Shown here piece by piece: positions 18,979 through 28,074 of a stretch of 64,000 bases of DNA (the stretch's first letter is position 1; every line of letters starts with the position of its first letter). The notes below the pieces were generated by a model. That model was not told the origin of the DNA, ran no database searches, and saw nothing but the letters and a program-made list of their open reading frames with translations. The DNA is from Chelatococcus reniformis (lineage in GTDB: Bacteria; Pseudomonadota; Alphaproteobacteria; Rhizobiales; Beijerinckiaceae): positions 495,036-559,035 of the forward strand of contig NZ_BMGG01000003.1 of assembly GCF_014640075.1 (NCBI RefSeq). The letters are read 5' to 3'. Position numbers and translations under genes: made by a program.

Positions 18979-19082
18979 AGCGCTTCGCGATCGGGTGGAA
19001 CCACCCGATCGCTGAGAAGCGCTCCAGATTCAAAAGACTATGAGCATTTCTTTGCCATTGGATGGACTCATCCAATGGCAAA
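18976..19082 (+). repeat. second palindromic repeat type (family B), two perfect hairpins
   Basis: Hairpin one: AGCGCTTC outer arms enclose GATCGGGTGG-AA-CCACCCGATC, perfectly paired. Hairpin two: TTTGCCATTGGATG (19051-19064), loop GACT, CATCCAATGGCAAA (19069-19082), a perfect 14-bp stem. The intervening TGAGCATTTC recalls family A. The first three bases are the doxX stop codon, as with family A copies. Confidence 0.8.
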
Positions 19083-19128
19083 ATTCTCTGGCGCGCGATC
19101 GCATGAAACCGCCCGATGCGGGCTCCGG

Positions 19129-20115
19129 TCAGGCGAGTCCATCGGGCGCGGCGGGCGCCGGCGACCGGCCGGGGCGTGGAACCGCGCCCTCCAGTAGCGG
19201 CCGCAGCCGCGTGAGCTCGTTGCCCACGAAGTCCATGAACGCCCGCACCCGGGCGGCTTGGCGCAGGTCCGCATGGGTGAGCAGCCAGAGCGTGCCTGAG
19301 ATGTCCTGCTGCGGCTCGGTCAGCCGCAGCAGCGCCGGGTTGCTGTCCCCTGCCACGCAGGGCAGCGGCCCGATGCCGATGCCCTGCACCACCGCGTCGA
19401 TCAGCCCGGCCACGGCATTGACCCGGTAGATGACCTGATCGGCGGCCGCCTGGGCACGCACGAATCGCGCCGGCTTGATGGCGGCAAGGTCCTCGCCGAG
19501 GCCGACCCATGAGCGCCCTGCAAAACGCGCCGGATCGTCAGGTGCAATATCGGCAAAGTCCTCACGCCGGCCATAGACCGCCCAGGCGATGGTGGCGATG
19601 CGCCGGCCGACCAGGGTGTCGGGTGGCCGCTCGGTGGCGCGGATGGCAACGTCGGCGTCGCGCCGCGACAGGTTGAGGGCCGCGTTGCCCAGCACCACGT
19701 CGAGCCGGATCTGTGGAAAGCGCTTGCTGAACGCGGCGAAGATCGGCGTCAGCGGCGTCATCAGCCCGTCGTTGGTGGCGACGCGCAATTCGCCCGCCGG
19801 CGACAGCGACTTGCCTTCGACCTTGCGCACGAAGGCGGCCGCATCCTCCTCCATGCGAGCCGCGATCTGCGCCATCTCCTCGCCCGCCTGCGTGAGTTCG
19901 TAGCCCGTGCGGTGGCGCTCGAACAGCTTGCAGCCCAGCGTCTGCTCGAGCTGGCCTAGGCGGCGAAACGCGGTGGAGTGGTTGATGGCGAGCTCGGCGG
20001 CCGCACCGGCGAGGCCCTTGGCCGCCGCCACCGCCCGCACCAGCCGGAAATCGTCGAGGGCCAGCCCATGCGTGCCGAGGCGAGGCGGTGGCCTGGGGAT
20101 CTCGTCAGCGGTCAT
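19129..20115 (-). CDS. LysR-family transcriptional regulator
   Basis: A 328-residue regulator starts at the ATG at 20115 ([14 protein letters not shown]); the frame is open far upstream but only this part is LysR-like. The helix-turn-helix covers about 18-76 ([23 protein letters not shown], then [33 protein letters not shown]). The effector domain follows ([20 protein letters not shown]). It is divergent from wrbA across 237 bp, so wrbA is the likely target. This resembles LysR regulators that control neighbouring oxidoreductases. The effector is unknown. Confidence 0.88.
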   Translation of the reverse strand: MTADEIPRPPPRLGTHGLALDDFRLVRAVAAAKGLAGAAAELAINHSTAFRRLGQLEQTLGCKLFERHRTGYELTQAGEEMAQIAARMEEDAAAFVRKVEGKSLSPAGELRVATNDGLMTPLTPIFAAFSKRFPQIRLDVVLGNAALNLSRRDADVAIRATERPPDTLVGRRIATIAWAVYGRREDFADIAPDDPARFAGRSWVGLGEDLAAIKPARFVRAQAAADQVIYRVNAVAGLIDAVVQGIGIGPLPCVAGDSNPALLRLTEPQQDISGTLWLLTHADLRQAARVRAFMDFVGNELTRLRPLLEGAVPRPGRSPAPAAPDGLA

Positions 20116-20265
20116 CGCGATCCATCCGTCGCGGGGGCGGCTGCTCGCACGCTTCCCGCACACCGGTCCACTAAGCCCACAGCTTGCAATTTTGCAATCG
20201 AGCCGTTGCGATCGCCACCCTTCCCTTGCGGTGGCGACGTGCCCATTCTCCCGTCGTCGCCGCTG

Positions 20266-20302
20266 GAGCGCTTCGCCATCGGCTGGAATCACCCGGGCGA
20301 CC
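20266..20302 (+). repeat. partial family-B palindrome upstream of wrbA
   Basis: GGAGCGCTTCGCCATCGGCTGG followed by AATCACCCGGGCG resembles the first half of the family-B element at 18976 (AAGCGCTTCGCGATCGGGTGG...). Pairing of the arms is degraded. It lies 50 bp before the wrbA start. Confidence 0.45.
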
Positions 20303-20352
20303 CCCCCCGCCCTCATCCGGCGCCAGCGCGCCGAGCTAGAAGGTTCACTTTG

Positions 20353-20952
20353 ATGGCAAAGGTCCTGGTTCTCTATTACTCGTCCTATGGCCACATCGAG
20401 ACGATGGCCGAGGCCGTCGCCGAGGGTGTGCGCGCCGCCGGCGGTGAGGCCGTCGTCAAGCGCGTCCCCGAGACGGTGCCGGAAGAGGTCGCCAAGGCGG
20501 GGCACTTCAAGCTCGAGCAGGCGGCGCCCGTCGCCACGGTCGACGAGCTGCCCGGCTACGACGCCATCATCTTCGGCACGCCGACCCGCTTCGGCAACAT
20601 GGCCTCGCAGATGAAGAGCTTCCTCGACCAGACCGGCGGCCTTTGGGCGCAGGGCAAACTGGTCGGCAAGGTGGGCGCCGTCTTCACCTCCAGCGCCACC
20701 CAGCACGGCGGCCAGGAATCGACCATCCTGTCGTTCCATACCGTACTGCTGCATCAGGGCATGGTGGTCGTCGGGCTCCCCTATGCCTTCGCCGGCCAGA
20801 TGGGCCTGGAGGAGATCAAGGGCGGCTCACCCTACGGTGCCTCCACCATCGCCGGCGCCGACGGTAGCCGCCAGCCCTCGGCGGTCGACCTGGACGGCGC
20901 CAAGTTCCAGGGCCGGCACGTGGCGCAGATCGCCGCCAAGCTCGCCGGCTGA
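20353..20952 (+). CDS. wrbA: NAD(P)H:quinone oxidoreductase WrbA
   Basis: This 199-residue flavodoxin-fold enzyme reduces quinones with two electrons, protecting against quinone-based oxidative stress. The FMN-binding loop is [20 protein letters not shown] (residues 6-25). The WrbA-specific segment [23 protein letters not shown] lies around 76-98, and [20 protein letters not shown] near 115-134 is characteristic. Length and motifs are normal. A divergent LysR gene probably regulates it. Confidence 0.95.
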   Translation: MAKVLVLYYSSYGHIETMAEAVAEGVRAAGGEAVVKRVPETVPEEVAKAGHFKLEQAAPVATVDELPGYDAIIFGTPTRFGNMASQMKSFLDQTGGLWAQGKLVGKVGAVFTSSATQHGGQESTILSFHTVLLHQGMVVVGLPYAFAGQMGLEEIKGGSPYGASTIAGADGSRQPSAVDLDGAKFQGRHVAQIAAKLAG

Positions 20953-21107
20953 GCCTGACCGACGCGCCGCACCAACTCGACTCGACCGTAGACCGTCAGC
21001 CGGGCATTCCCGTGGACGTTCATCCGACCTTCTCCTGAGATCCTGTAGCTTCGCAACCACAGCTTCCCCGGACCGGGTCGGATGGACAACCTATTGAAAG
21101 CTCACAT

Positions 21108-22085
21108 CTAGGGACGCGGCGCCGCGGCGCGGCGCAGGCGGTCGTTGATCGCCTCGCCGAGGCCATCGTCGGGGATGGGAGCGACCGCGATGCCGGCGAC
21201 GCCCAGCGCGTCGAGGCGCCGCAGGGCGCCGAAGAGTGCGGCGGCCGCCTCCTGCGTGTCGCCTGCCGGGCTCAGGTTGACGGTCGCGACGGCTCGCTCG
21301 AGCCCAGCCGGAGCAAAGCCGCCGAACAGCAGAGCCGCCTCGCCGGCCCTTATCTCCGTTGCCGAAAGGCGCACTCGCGCGCTGGGCGCATAGTGCGAGG
21401 CGAGCAGGCCGGGGCTCTGCGGCCGCTCCGCTTCCCGGTCATTCACCTCGCCCAGCCGCCGCCCCAGCACGATCTCGAGCTCGGCGCGGGCCAGGCCGCC
21501 TGGCCGCAGCAAGGCGGCTGCGTCACCCTCCACCAGCACGATGCTCGATTCCACCCCGATGGGCGTGGCGTCCCCGTCGAGAACCGCAGCGATGCGGCCG
21601 CCGAGGTCGTCGAGCACGTGGCTTGCCGTGGTCGGGCTGACATGGCCGGAGCGGTTGGCCGACGGCGCCACCACCGGCCGGCCGACCCCTTCGAGCAGCG
21701 CCAGCGCCAGTCGATGCGCCGGCACGCGCAGCGCCACGGTGTCGAGCCCGGCGGTTGCGAGATCGCACACGCCGTCTGGCGTGCGTCGCGGTACGACCAG
21801 CGTCAGCGGACCCGGCCAGAAGCGCTCGGCGAGCGCCCGGGCGGCCGGGCCGAAACGGCCGAGCCGCTCGGCGGCCTCGATGCTGGGCACGTGGGCGATG
21901 AGCGGGTTGAACGATGGCCGACCCTTGGCGGCATAGAGCGCCGCGACCGCGCGCGCATCGCCCGCGTCAGCGCCCAGGCCGTAGACCGTCTCGGTCGGGA
22001 AGGCCACCAGCCCGCCGCCGCGGATCAGCCCGGCGGCTCGCGCGATGCCCTCCGCGGTTGCCGGCAATCGTTCCGCACATTCCAT
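21108..22085 (-). CDS. L-threonylcarbamoyladenylate synthase (Sua5/YwlC type)
   Basis: The 325-residue enzyme makes threonylcarbamoyl-AMP from threonine, bicarbonate and ATP for the universal t6A37 modification of ANN-decoding tRNAs. The N-terminal YrdC-like domain shows GGLVAFPTETVYGLGADA, the KGRPSFNPLIAHV substrate loop, FWPGPLTLVVPR and VVAPSANRSGHVSPT. The C-terminal Sua5 domain begins around residue 215 with SPGLLASHYAPSARV. The two-domain length makes it Sua5 rather than the shorter TsaC. It converges on wrbA and is divergent from the acyl-CoA dehydrogenase gene. Confidence 0.94.
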   Translation of the reverse strand: MECAERLPATAEGIARAAGLIRGGGLVAFPTETVYGLGADAGDARAVAALYAAKGRPSFNPLIAHVPSIEAAERLGRFGPAARALAERFWPGPLTLVVPRRTPDGVCDLATAGLDTVALRVPAHRLALALLEGVGRPVVAPSANRSGHVSPTTASHVLDDLGGRIAAVLDGDATPIGVESSIVLVEGDAAALLRPGGLARAELEIVLGRRLGEVNDREAERPQSPGLLASHYAPSARVRLSATEIRAGEAALLFGGFAPAGLERAVATVNLSPAGDTQEAAAALFGALRRLDALGVAGIAVAPIPDDGLGEAINDRLRRAAAPRP

Positions 22086-22211
22086 GGGACCGCGCCACCC
22101 ACGCCGAGACCAGCCCCGACGACAACATTGTTTCCTTTAGCGCCGTGTTGGCTCTAGATCGGCGGACATCGTCCGTCAAACCAGCGCTCGTTTGCCGAGC
22201 CGAGGCACGCC

Positions 22212-24005
22212 ATGACCTACCGCGCTCCCGTCCGCGACATGATCGACACCATCCGCCACGCCGCCGGCTTCGACGCCATCCAGGCGCAGGGTCTCTACGG
22301 CGAGCTCGGGGCCGACCTGATCGAGCAGGTGCTGGATGAGGCGGGGCGCTTCGCCGCCGACCGGCTGGCGCCGCTGAACCGGGTGGGTGACACGCACGGT
22401 GCCACCTTTGCCGACGGCGTGGTGACCACGGCCCCCGGCTGGAAGGAGGCTTATGGGGCGTGGGCGGCCGCCGGCTGGAATGCCGTCGCCGGGCCGCCGG
22501 AATGGGGCGGCCAGGGCCTGCCCCTGGTGGTGCAGGTGGCCTGCGCCGAAATGTGGAACTCGGCCTGCATGGCGTTCTCGCTCGCGCCGCTGCTGACCAG
22601 CGGTGCCATCGAGGCGCTGAGCGCTCACGCCACGCCGGAGCTCAAGCGGACCTACCTGGAGAAGCTCGTCGCCGGCGTCTGGACCGGCACCATGAACCTG
22701 ACCGAGCCGCAAGCCGGCTCCGACCTGTCGGCCCTGCGCGCCCGGGCGGTCCCCGCCAGCGATGGCAGCTACCGCGTCACCGGCCAGAAGATCTTCATCA
22801 CCTACGGCGAGCACGACATGACGGACAACATCGTCCATCTCGTGCTCGCACGGCTGCCCGATGCGCCGCCCGGCACGCGCGGCATCTCGCTGTTCCTGGT
22901 GCCCAAGTTCCTCGTCAACCCCGACGGATCGCTCGGCGCCCGCAATGACGTGCGCTGCGCCTCGATCGAGCACAAGCTCGGCGTTCACGCCTCCCCCACC
23001 TGCGTCATGGCCTTCGGCGACGAGGGCGGCGCTGTGGGCTATCTGATCGGTGAGGAGAACCGCGGGCTCGCCTGCATGTTCACGATGATGAACAATGCCC
23101 GCCTGTCCGTCGGCATCCAGGGCGTGGCGATTGCCGAACGGGCCTTCCAGCAGGCCTTGGCTTATGCGCAGGAGCGCCGCCAGGGGCGCGCCGGCGGCTC
23201 GGCCGACGCCATGAGCGCGATCGTTGCGCACCCCGACGTGCAGCGCATGCTGATGACCATGAAGGCGCTGACGGCCGCCGCCCGCGCCATCTGCTACCGC
23301 ACCGCCGCGGCACTCGACGGCGCCCATCTCGCCAGCGACCCCGCCACACGGGCCGCCGCCCACGCCCATGCCTCGCTGCTGACGCCCGTGGCCAAGGCGT
23401 TCTCCACCGACATCGGCGTCGAAGTCGCCTCCCTCGGCGTGCAGATCCATGGCGGCATGGGCTTCATCGAGGAGACGGGCGCCGCCCAGCACCTGCGCGA
23501 CGCTCGCATCGCACCGATCTACGAAGGCACCAACGGCATCCAGGCCATCGACCTCGTCGCCCGCAAGCTGCCGGTCGCCGGCGGCGAGACCGTACGCGCT
23601 GCCATCGCCGCCATGCGCGTCACCGCCGCGCGCGCCACGAACGCGCGCGTCGATGGCCTCGGCACCACCGCGGCACGCCTGCGCGACGCCGCGGAATCGC
23701 TCGACCGCGCCACCGCCTATATGCTGAAGGCGCTCGCCGGCAACGCGCCCGACGATGCGCTGGCGGGCGCCGCGCCCTACCTGCGCCTGTTCGGCCTTGC
23801 CGAGGGCCTGAGCGCGATGACCGCCTCGGCGCTGGCCGCGCACGAGGCTATGGCCGCCGGCGACACCAACCCGGCTCACGCCGGGCGCATCGCACTGACA
23901 CGCTTCTTCGCGGAGAATGTCGCTCCCGCGGCCTCAGGCCTCGAGCAGACGGTTCTCGGCGGCGCCCCATCCGTCCAGGCCGCGCCGTTGGTTCTCGCCG
24001 GCTGA
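22212..24005 (+). CDS. acyl-CoA dehydrogenase (long FadE/DmdC-like type)
   Basis: A 597-residue FAD-dependent dehydrogenase with the roughly 600-residue layout of the FadE5/DmdC branch. It starts with an N-terminal extension (YRAPVRDMIDTIRHAAGFD). The middle FAD-binding part has MNLTEPQAGSDLSALR and GQKIFITYGEHDM. The C-terminal helical domain contains GVQIHGGMGFIEE and the catalytic Glu438 in APIYEGTNGIQ. It introduces a trans double bond into an acyl-CoA; the chain length or whether the substrate is a methylthio acid cannot be told. It is transcribed alone, with corA 148 bp downstream. Confidence 0.92.
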   Translation: MTYRAPVRDMIDTIRHAAGFDAIQAQGLYGELGADLIEQVLDEAGRFAADRLAPLNRVGDTHGATFADGVVTTAPGWKEAYGAWAAAGWNAVAGPPEWGGQGLPLVVQVACAEMWNSACMAFSLAPLLTSGAIEALSAHATPELKRTYLEKLVAGVWTGTMNLTEPQAGSDLSALRARAVPASDGSYRVTGQKIFITYGEHDMTDNIVHLVLARLPDAPPGTRGISLFLVPKFLVNPDGSLGARNDVRCASIEHKLGVHASPTCVMAFGDEGGAVGYLIGEENRGLACMFTMMNNARLSVGIQGVAIAERAFQQALAYAQERRQGRAGGSADAMSAIVAHPDVQRMLMTMKALTAAARAICYRTAAALDGAHLASDPATRAAAHAHASLLTPVAKAFSTDIGVEVASLGVQIHGGMGFIEETGAAQHLRDARIAPIYEGTNGIQAIDLVARKLPVAGGETVRAAIAAMRVTAARATNARVDGLGTTAARLRDAAESLDRATAYMLKALAGNAPDDALAGAAPYLRLFGLAEGLSAMTASALAAHEAMAAGDTNPAHAGRIALTRFFAENVAPAASGLEQTVLGGAPSVQAAPLVLAG

Positions 24006-24153
24006 GGCCTGTGCGGGGCGAACATCCGCAGACATTCGCCGCAACGATCGGGCGGCTCCCGGCGCGACCAATCACTGCATTGACGGCAAGCGACAAGAGC
24101 TGTCATGCGGGCGACGTCGGCGCGCCGCATAAGCGGCCGCGAGGAGGCCTCCC

Positions 24154-25143
24154 ATGATCGTGATCTACCGGCCGGGCACCACCGGCGAGGGAGCCCCGTG
24201 CCTTGACCGGCGCATCCTCGCCCCTGGCCGGCCTATCCCGGCCGAAGCGGTGTGGATCGACCTGCTTGACCCGACGCGGGACGAGGACAAGCTGGTCGAG
24301 CAGCACCTCAACATCGAGGTGCCAACACGGGAGGACACCGACTACATCGAGCCCTCCGAACTGATCTACGCCGAGGACGGCGCGCGCTTCATGACGACGC
24401 GGCTGCTCTACAAGGTCGACAGCGATCCGGAACTCACCAGCGTCACCTTCATCCTCAAGGACGGGGTGGCCGTCACCGTCCGCTACGGCGAGCCCAAGGC
24501 ATTCGATATCTTCGCCAATCGCGCCGCCAAGCCCAACGGCTGCGGGCTGACGGCGGAGCAGGTGATGGCGGGCCTGATGGACACCATCATCGACCGCGCC
24601 GCGGAAGTGCTCCAGCAGGTGGCCGAGAACATCGACCACATCTCGAAGATGGTATTCGAGCACAAGGCGGATCCGGGCAAGCGCAATGCCGAATACGAGC
24701 AGATCCTCCAACGGCTCGGCCGCTACGGCGACCTGATCTCCAAAAGCAGGGAGAGCCTGCTGTCCATCGAGCGGGTGCTGCTATCGCTCTCGGTCGCCTA
24801 TCGGGCCACGCGCGTGTCGGTGGCATTGCGCGAGGAGGTGCGCACCACACTGCGCGACCTGCAGTCCCTCGAGGAGCACGCCTCCTTCCAGACCAACAAG
24901 ATTCAATTCCTGCTCGATGCGACCCTTGGGCTCGTCAACATCGAGCAGAACAACATCATCAAGCTGTTCTCGGTCATGGCCGTGGTGTTCATGCCGCCAA
25001 CCCTGATCGCCTCGATCTACGGCATGAACTTCAAGTTCATGCCGGAGCTGGAGTGGCAGCTCGGGTATCCGATGGCGCTGTCCATGATGGTGTTCGCCGC
25101 CATCGCGCCATACTTCTTCTTTCGATGGAAGAAATGGCTGTGA
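24154..25143 (+). CDS. magnesium/cobalt transporter, CorA family
   Basis: This 329-residue CorA-type channel has a cytoplasmic N-terminal alpha/beta domain, a long helix (about 150-255, with ISKSRESLLSIERVLLSLS and LEEHASFQTNKIQFLLDATLGLV) and two C-terminal membrane helices. The signature YGMN at 289-292 forms the selectivity filter. The loop after it reads FKFMPELEW, the acidic periplasmic loop of classical CorA. It mediates Mg2+ (and Co2+/Ni2+) influx as a pentamer. A GAGGAGG ribosome-binding site precedes the ATG. Confidence 0.94.
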   Translation: MIVIYRPGTTGEGAPCLDRRILAPGRPIPAEAVWIDLLDPTRDEDKLVEQHLNIEVPTREDTDYIEPSELIYAEDGARFMTTRLLYKVDSDPELTSVTFILKDGVAVTVRYGEPKAFDIFANRAAKPNGCGLTAEQVMAGLMDTIIDRAAEVLQQVAENIDHISKMVFEHKADPGKRNAEYEQILQRLGRYGDLISKSRESLLSIERVLLSLSVAYRATRVSVALREEVRTTLRDLQSLEEHASFQTNKIQFLLDATLGLVNIEQNNIIKLFSVMAVVFMPPTLIASIYGMNFKFMPELEWQLGYPMALSMMVFAAIAPYFFFRWKKWL

Positions 25144-25350
25144 GGCCCAGCGGGAAGCCGACATGGCCACCGCAAGCGCCATGCGTGCCGTCGCTCTGCT
25201 GCTGACGCCGGTCCGCGACGACCGACCACGTTCGCGCTGATGCTGCTGCGCTCTTGTTGTCGCCGCTCCCGGCATCTATGACCCTACCGGCGGCCCGTAT
25301 GTCGAACGTCATGCCGGCGTGAGGCTCGCGTCGGCGCACGGGGGAGACGA

Positions 25351-25710
25351 ATGGCCGATTGGGCGGTGATAAGGCGAGCGATCATCGCCTGCGTCGCAGC
25401 CTACGCCTTCCTGCTGCAGGGCATTCTGGGCCTTGCCGCGCCCGCCGCCGCGTTGGGCGGCCCCTTCACCCACGAGATCTGCGCCGGGCTCGGCGACACG
25501 TCGGCCCCGGTCAAACAGGGGCCGGATCACAAGCACTGCGCCCTGTGCGCCGCGTGCCAGTTCCTGCACCTGCTGGCGTACGATGCCGTCTCCGTGGCCG
25601 CGCCCGTTGCGGATCGACCCCACACGCCAACGCCGTGGCGAGGCGAGCGGCCGCCTGAGCGCCCCGCCCTCGGCCTGGCCGGAGCGCGCGCTCCACCCCT
25701 CTTTCTCTGA
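25351..25710 (+). CDS. DUF2946-like small secreted protein
   Basis: A 119-residue protein with an N-terminal hydrophobic segment (IIACVAAYAFLLQGILGLAAPAAAL) and a Cys/His cluster DHKHCALCAACQFLH at about 59-73, followed by a Pro/Arg-rich tail. This is the DUF2946 pattern, seen in small proteins encoded beside TonB receptors and copper-handling genes. The cluster could bind a transition metal; that is inference. It lies 81 bp before the TonB receptor gene and is likely its operon partner. Confidence 0.72.
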   Translation: MADWAVIRRAIIACVAAYAFLLQGILGLAAPAAALGGPFTHEICAGLGDTSAPVKQGPDHKHCALCAACQFLHLLAYDAVSVAAPVADRPHTPTPWRGERPPERPALGLAGARAPPLFL

Positions 25711-25791
25711 CCTGCAGTCGCACCGCGGATCGGGCGCACCTTTGCGGGCGCTGGATCCGCTGATCCTTGCATTTCAGATGAGAGATGATCC

Positions 25792-28011
25792 ATGTCATTT
25801 CCCCGTGCTCCGCGCGGAGCAGCTCGGCCGCGCGCTGCCGCGTCGTTGAGCGGCGTTCTCGCGGCGATGATGCTCGCCCCCGCCGCCGCCCAGGACGCCT
25901 CCAACCACGTCGAATTGTCGACCATCACCGTCGAGGGTGCGGGCCGGCCGCGCGGGCCGCTCCAGGACGATGTGGCGAAGCTGGAGATCAAGAACGACAC
26001 CGGCAGCTTCGTGAAGCTCACGCCCTTGGAGACACCGGGCGTGGTGGATGTCGTCTCGCAACAGGACATCAAGGAAAAGGGCCTGCGGACGCTGACGGAG
26101 GCGTATAATTCGGTGCCGGGCGTGTTCGCCGGCAATTTGCCCGGCGAGCCCGGCGTCACCTCGATCCGCGGCTTTTCGCGCGCTGCGACCGGCTACTCGA
26201 TCGACGGCGTGCAGATGTCCGACCCGCTGCTGGCCTCGCGCAACTACGACACCTTCAGCTTCGAGCGCGTGGAGGTGCTCAAAGGTCCCGCGTCAGTGAT
26301 CTACGGGACCGGAGCGCTGGCCGGCGCCATCAATCTCGTCACCAAGCAGCCGCAGCTGGGCGAAACCCATGCGGAGGCGCTGGCGAGCTACGGCAGCTTC
26401 AACACGCTGCGCACCGGTGCCGATTTCAACGCCTCGCTCGGCCCCAACGCGGCGGCGCGAACCACGCTGAGCTACGGGCAGAGCGGCGGCTACATCGACG
26501 ACACCAACCCGCGCACCTTCGGCTTCGGCACCGCCGTCACCTTCACGCCGACGGACCGGCTGACCCTCAATGCCTCGCTCAACTACTTCCACGACAACTA
26601 CAGCACGCCCTATCAGGGCATTCCGCTGGTGCCGCTCTCGGCCGCGCTGGCTCCCAGCAAGCTGGTGACGACACAGAACGGCTACGTCGTGGACGAGGCC
26701 ATGCGGGCCGAGAACTACAACGTCTACAACGGCCTGATGAAGTCCGACGCAGCCTGGCTGCGCGGCAGCGCCGAATACCGGCTCACCGACAGCTGGACGA
26801 TCAAGAACGAGCTGAACGCCTACAAGGCGTTCCGCGACTGGGAGAGCTCGGAGGACTACACCTTCAATCCGGCGACCGGCCTGCTCGATCGCTCGACCAC
26901 CAAGATCAACCACGACCACCGGTTCTGGTCGGACCGTCTGAGCGCCAACTTCGACGGCGACGTACTGGGCTTGCGCCACCGTTTCGGCACCGGCGTCGAG
27001 TACATCGACACGACGCTGATATCCGAACGGCGATTCGGCACGACGACGCCGGTCACCCGCTTCGATCCGGCCCGGGGGCTGTTCCCGGTCGATACGGCCC
27101 GAAATTTCCCGACCCGCCAGAACTTCGACAGCCGGATCAAGACGCTCGCAACCTTCGGAGAGGATGCGCTCAACCTCACGCCGGACTGGCTGGCGGTTGC
27201 CGGCATCCGTTACGAGAGCATCCGCCTCGAGCGCGGGATCGACGACCTCAACACAGGCCTTCTGTCACGCTTCGACAGGACCTTCGACAGCGTCTCCTGG
27301 CGCGTGGGCACGGTCTACAATCTGGCCCCGGGCACGGCATTGTTCGCCCAATACAACGAGGCGACGATGCCTGTGGCGGCCCTGCTGCTCGCCAACCTCG
27401 CCAACTACGATTTCGAGCTGTCGACCGGCCGGTCGGTGGAAGCGGGCATCAAGTCCGTCCTGTGGAACGATCGCCTCGTGGCGACCGCCTCGGTCTACCA
27501 GATCGAGCAGGACAACATCCTGACGCGGGACCCGCTCAATCCGTCGCTGACGGTCCAGGGCGGCAGCCAACGCTCGCGCGGCGTGGAGATCGAGGTCGCC
27601 GTGGCCGTGACCGAGCAGTGGAAGATCAGCGGCAATGCCACGTGGATCGACGCCGAGTTCACGGAGCTGCGCAGCGCGGCCGGCGACTTCGCCGGCAACC
27701 GGCCGCCGAACGTTCCCGATCACGCCATGTACGCGATGAGCACCTACCGCTTCGACAGCGCTCCGCTCACTGTCGGCGCGTCCCTGCAATATGTCGGGCC
27801 GTTCTACACGGACAATGCCAACACCATCAAAGTGGGCGAGCGTGCCCTCCTCGACGCATGGCTCGCCTACGATGTCGGCGGCGGCACGTTCCGGCTGCGC
27901 GGCCGCAACCTGACCAACGCGTTCTACGCGGACTGGTCGGGCTACAGCTCGACGCAGATCTATCTCGGCGCCCCGCGCAGCGTGGAGCTCTCCTACAACG
28001 TCAGGTTCTGA
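25792..28011 (+). CDS. TonB-dependent outer-membrane receptor (siderophore or metal-chelate type)
   Basis: The 739-residue receptor has a signal peptide ending APAAAQ and a probable TonB box (ELSTITVEG near 40). The plug domain spans about 60-170 (TPGVVDVVSQQDIKEKGLRTLTEAYN, IRGFSRAATGYSIDGVQMSD and VEVLKGPASVIYG with GALAGAINLVTKQP). The rest is a 22-strand barrel ending SYNVRF. It would import a ferric siderophore or another metal chelate across the outer membrane. No Fur or Irr box was recognised upstream. The downstream PepSY-TM gene suggests reductive release of the metal. Confidence 0.92.
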   Translation: MSFPRAPRGAARPRAAASLSGVLAAMMLAPAAAQDASNHVELSTITVEGAGRPRGPLQDDVAKLEIKNDTGSFVKLTPLETPGVVDVVSQQDIKEKGLRTLTEAYNSVPGVFAGNLPGEPGVTSIRGFSRAATGYSIDGVQMSDPLLASRNYDTFSFERVEVLKGPASVIYGTGALAGAINLVTKQPQLGETHAEALASYGSFNTLRTGADFNASLGPNAAARTTLSYGQSGGYIDDTNPRTFGFGTAVTFTPTDRLTLNASLNYFHDNYSTPYQGIPLVPLSAALAPSKLVTTQNGYVVDEAMRAENYNVYNGLMKSDAAWLRGSAEYRLTDSWTIKNELNAYKAFRDWESSEDYTFNPATGLLDRSTTKINHDHRFWSDRLSANFDGDVLGLRHRFGTGVEYIDTTLISERRFGTTTPVTRFDPARGLFPVDTARNFPTRQNFDSRIKTLATFGEDALNLTPDWLAVAGIRYESIRLERGIDDLNTGLLSRFDRTFDSVSWRVGTVYNLAPGTALFAQYNEATMPVAALLLANLANYDFELSTGRSVEAGIKSVLWNDRLVATASVYQIEQDNILTRDPLNPSLTVQGGSQRSRGVEIEVAVAVTEQWKISGNATWIDAEFTELRSAAGDFAGNRPPNVPDHAMYAMSTYRFDSAPLTVGASLQYVGPFYTDNANTIKVGERALLDAWLAYDVGGGTFRLRGRNLTNAFYADWSGYSSTQIYLGAPRSVELSYNVRF

Positions 28012-28074
28012 CGGCCCTGCGGTCATCGGCGCGCGCCGCGACCGCAAAGCTGTTGACCGAGCCGGGAACATCCC

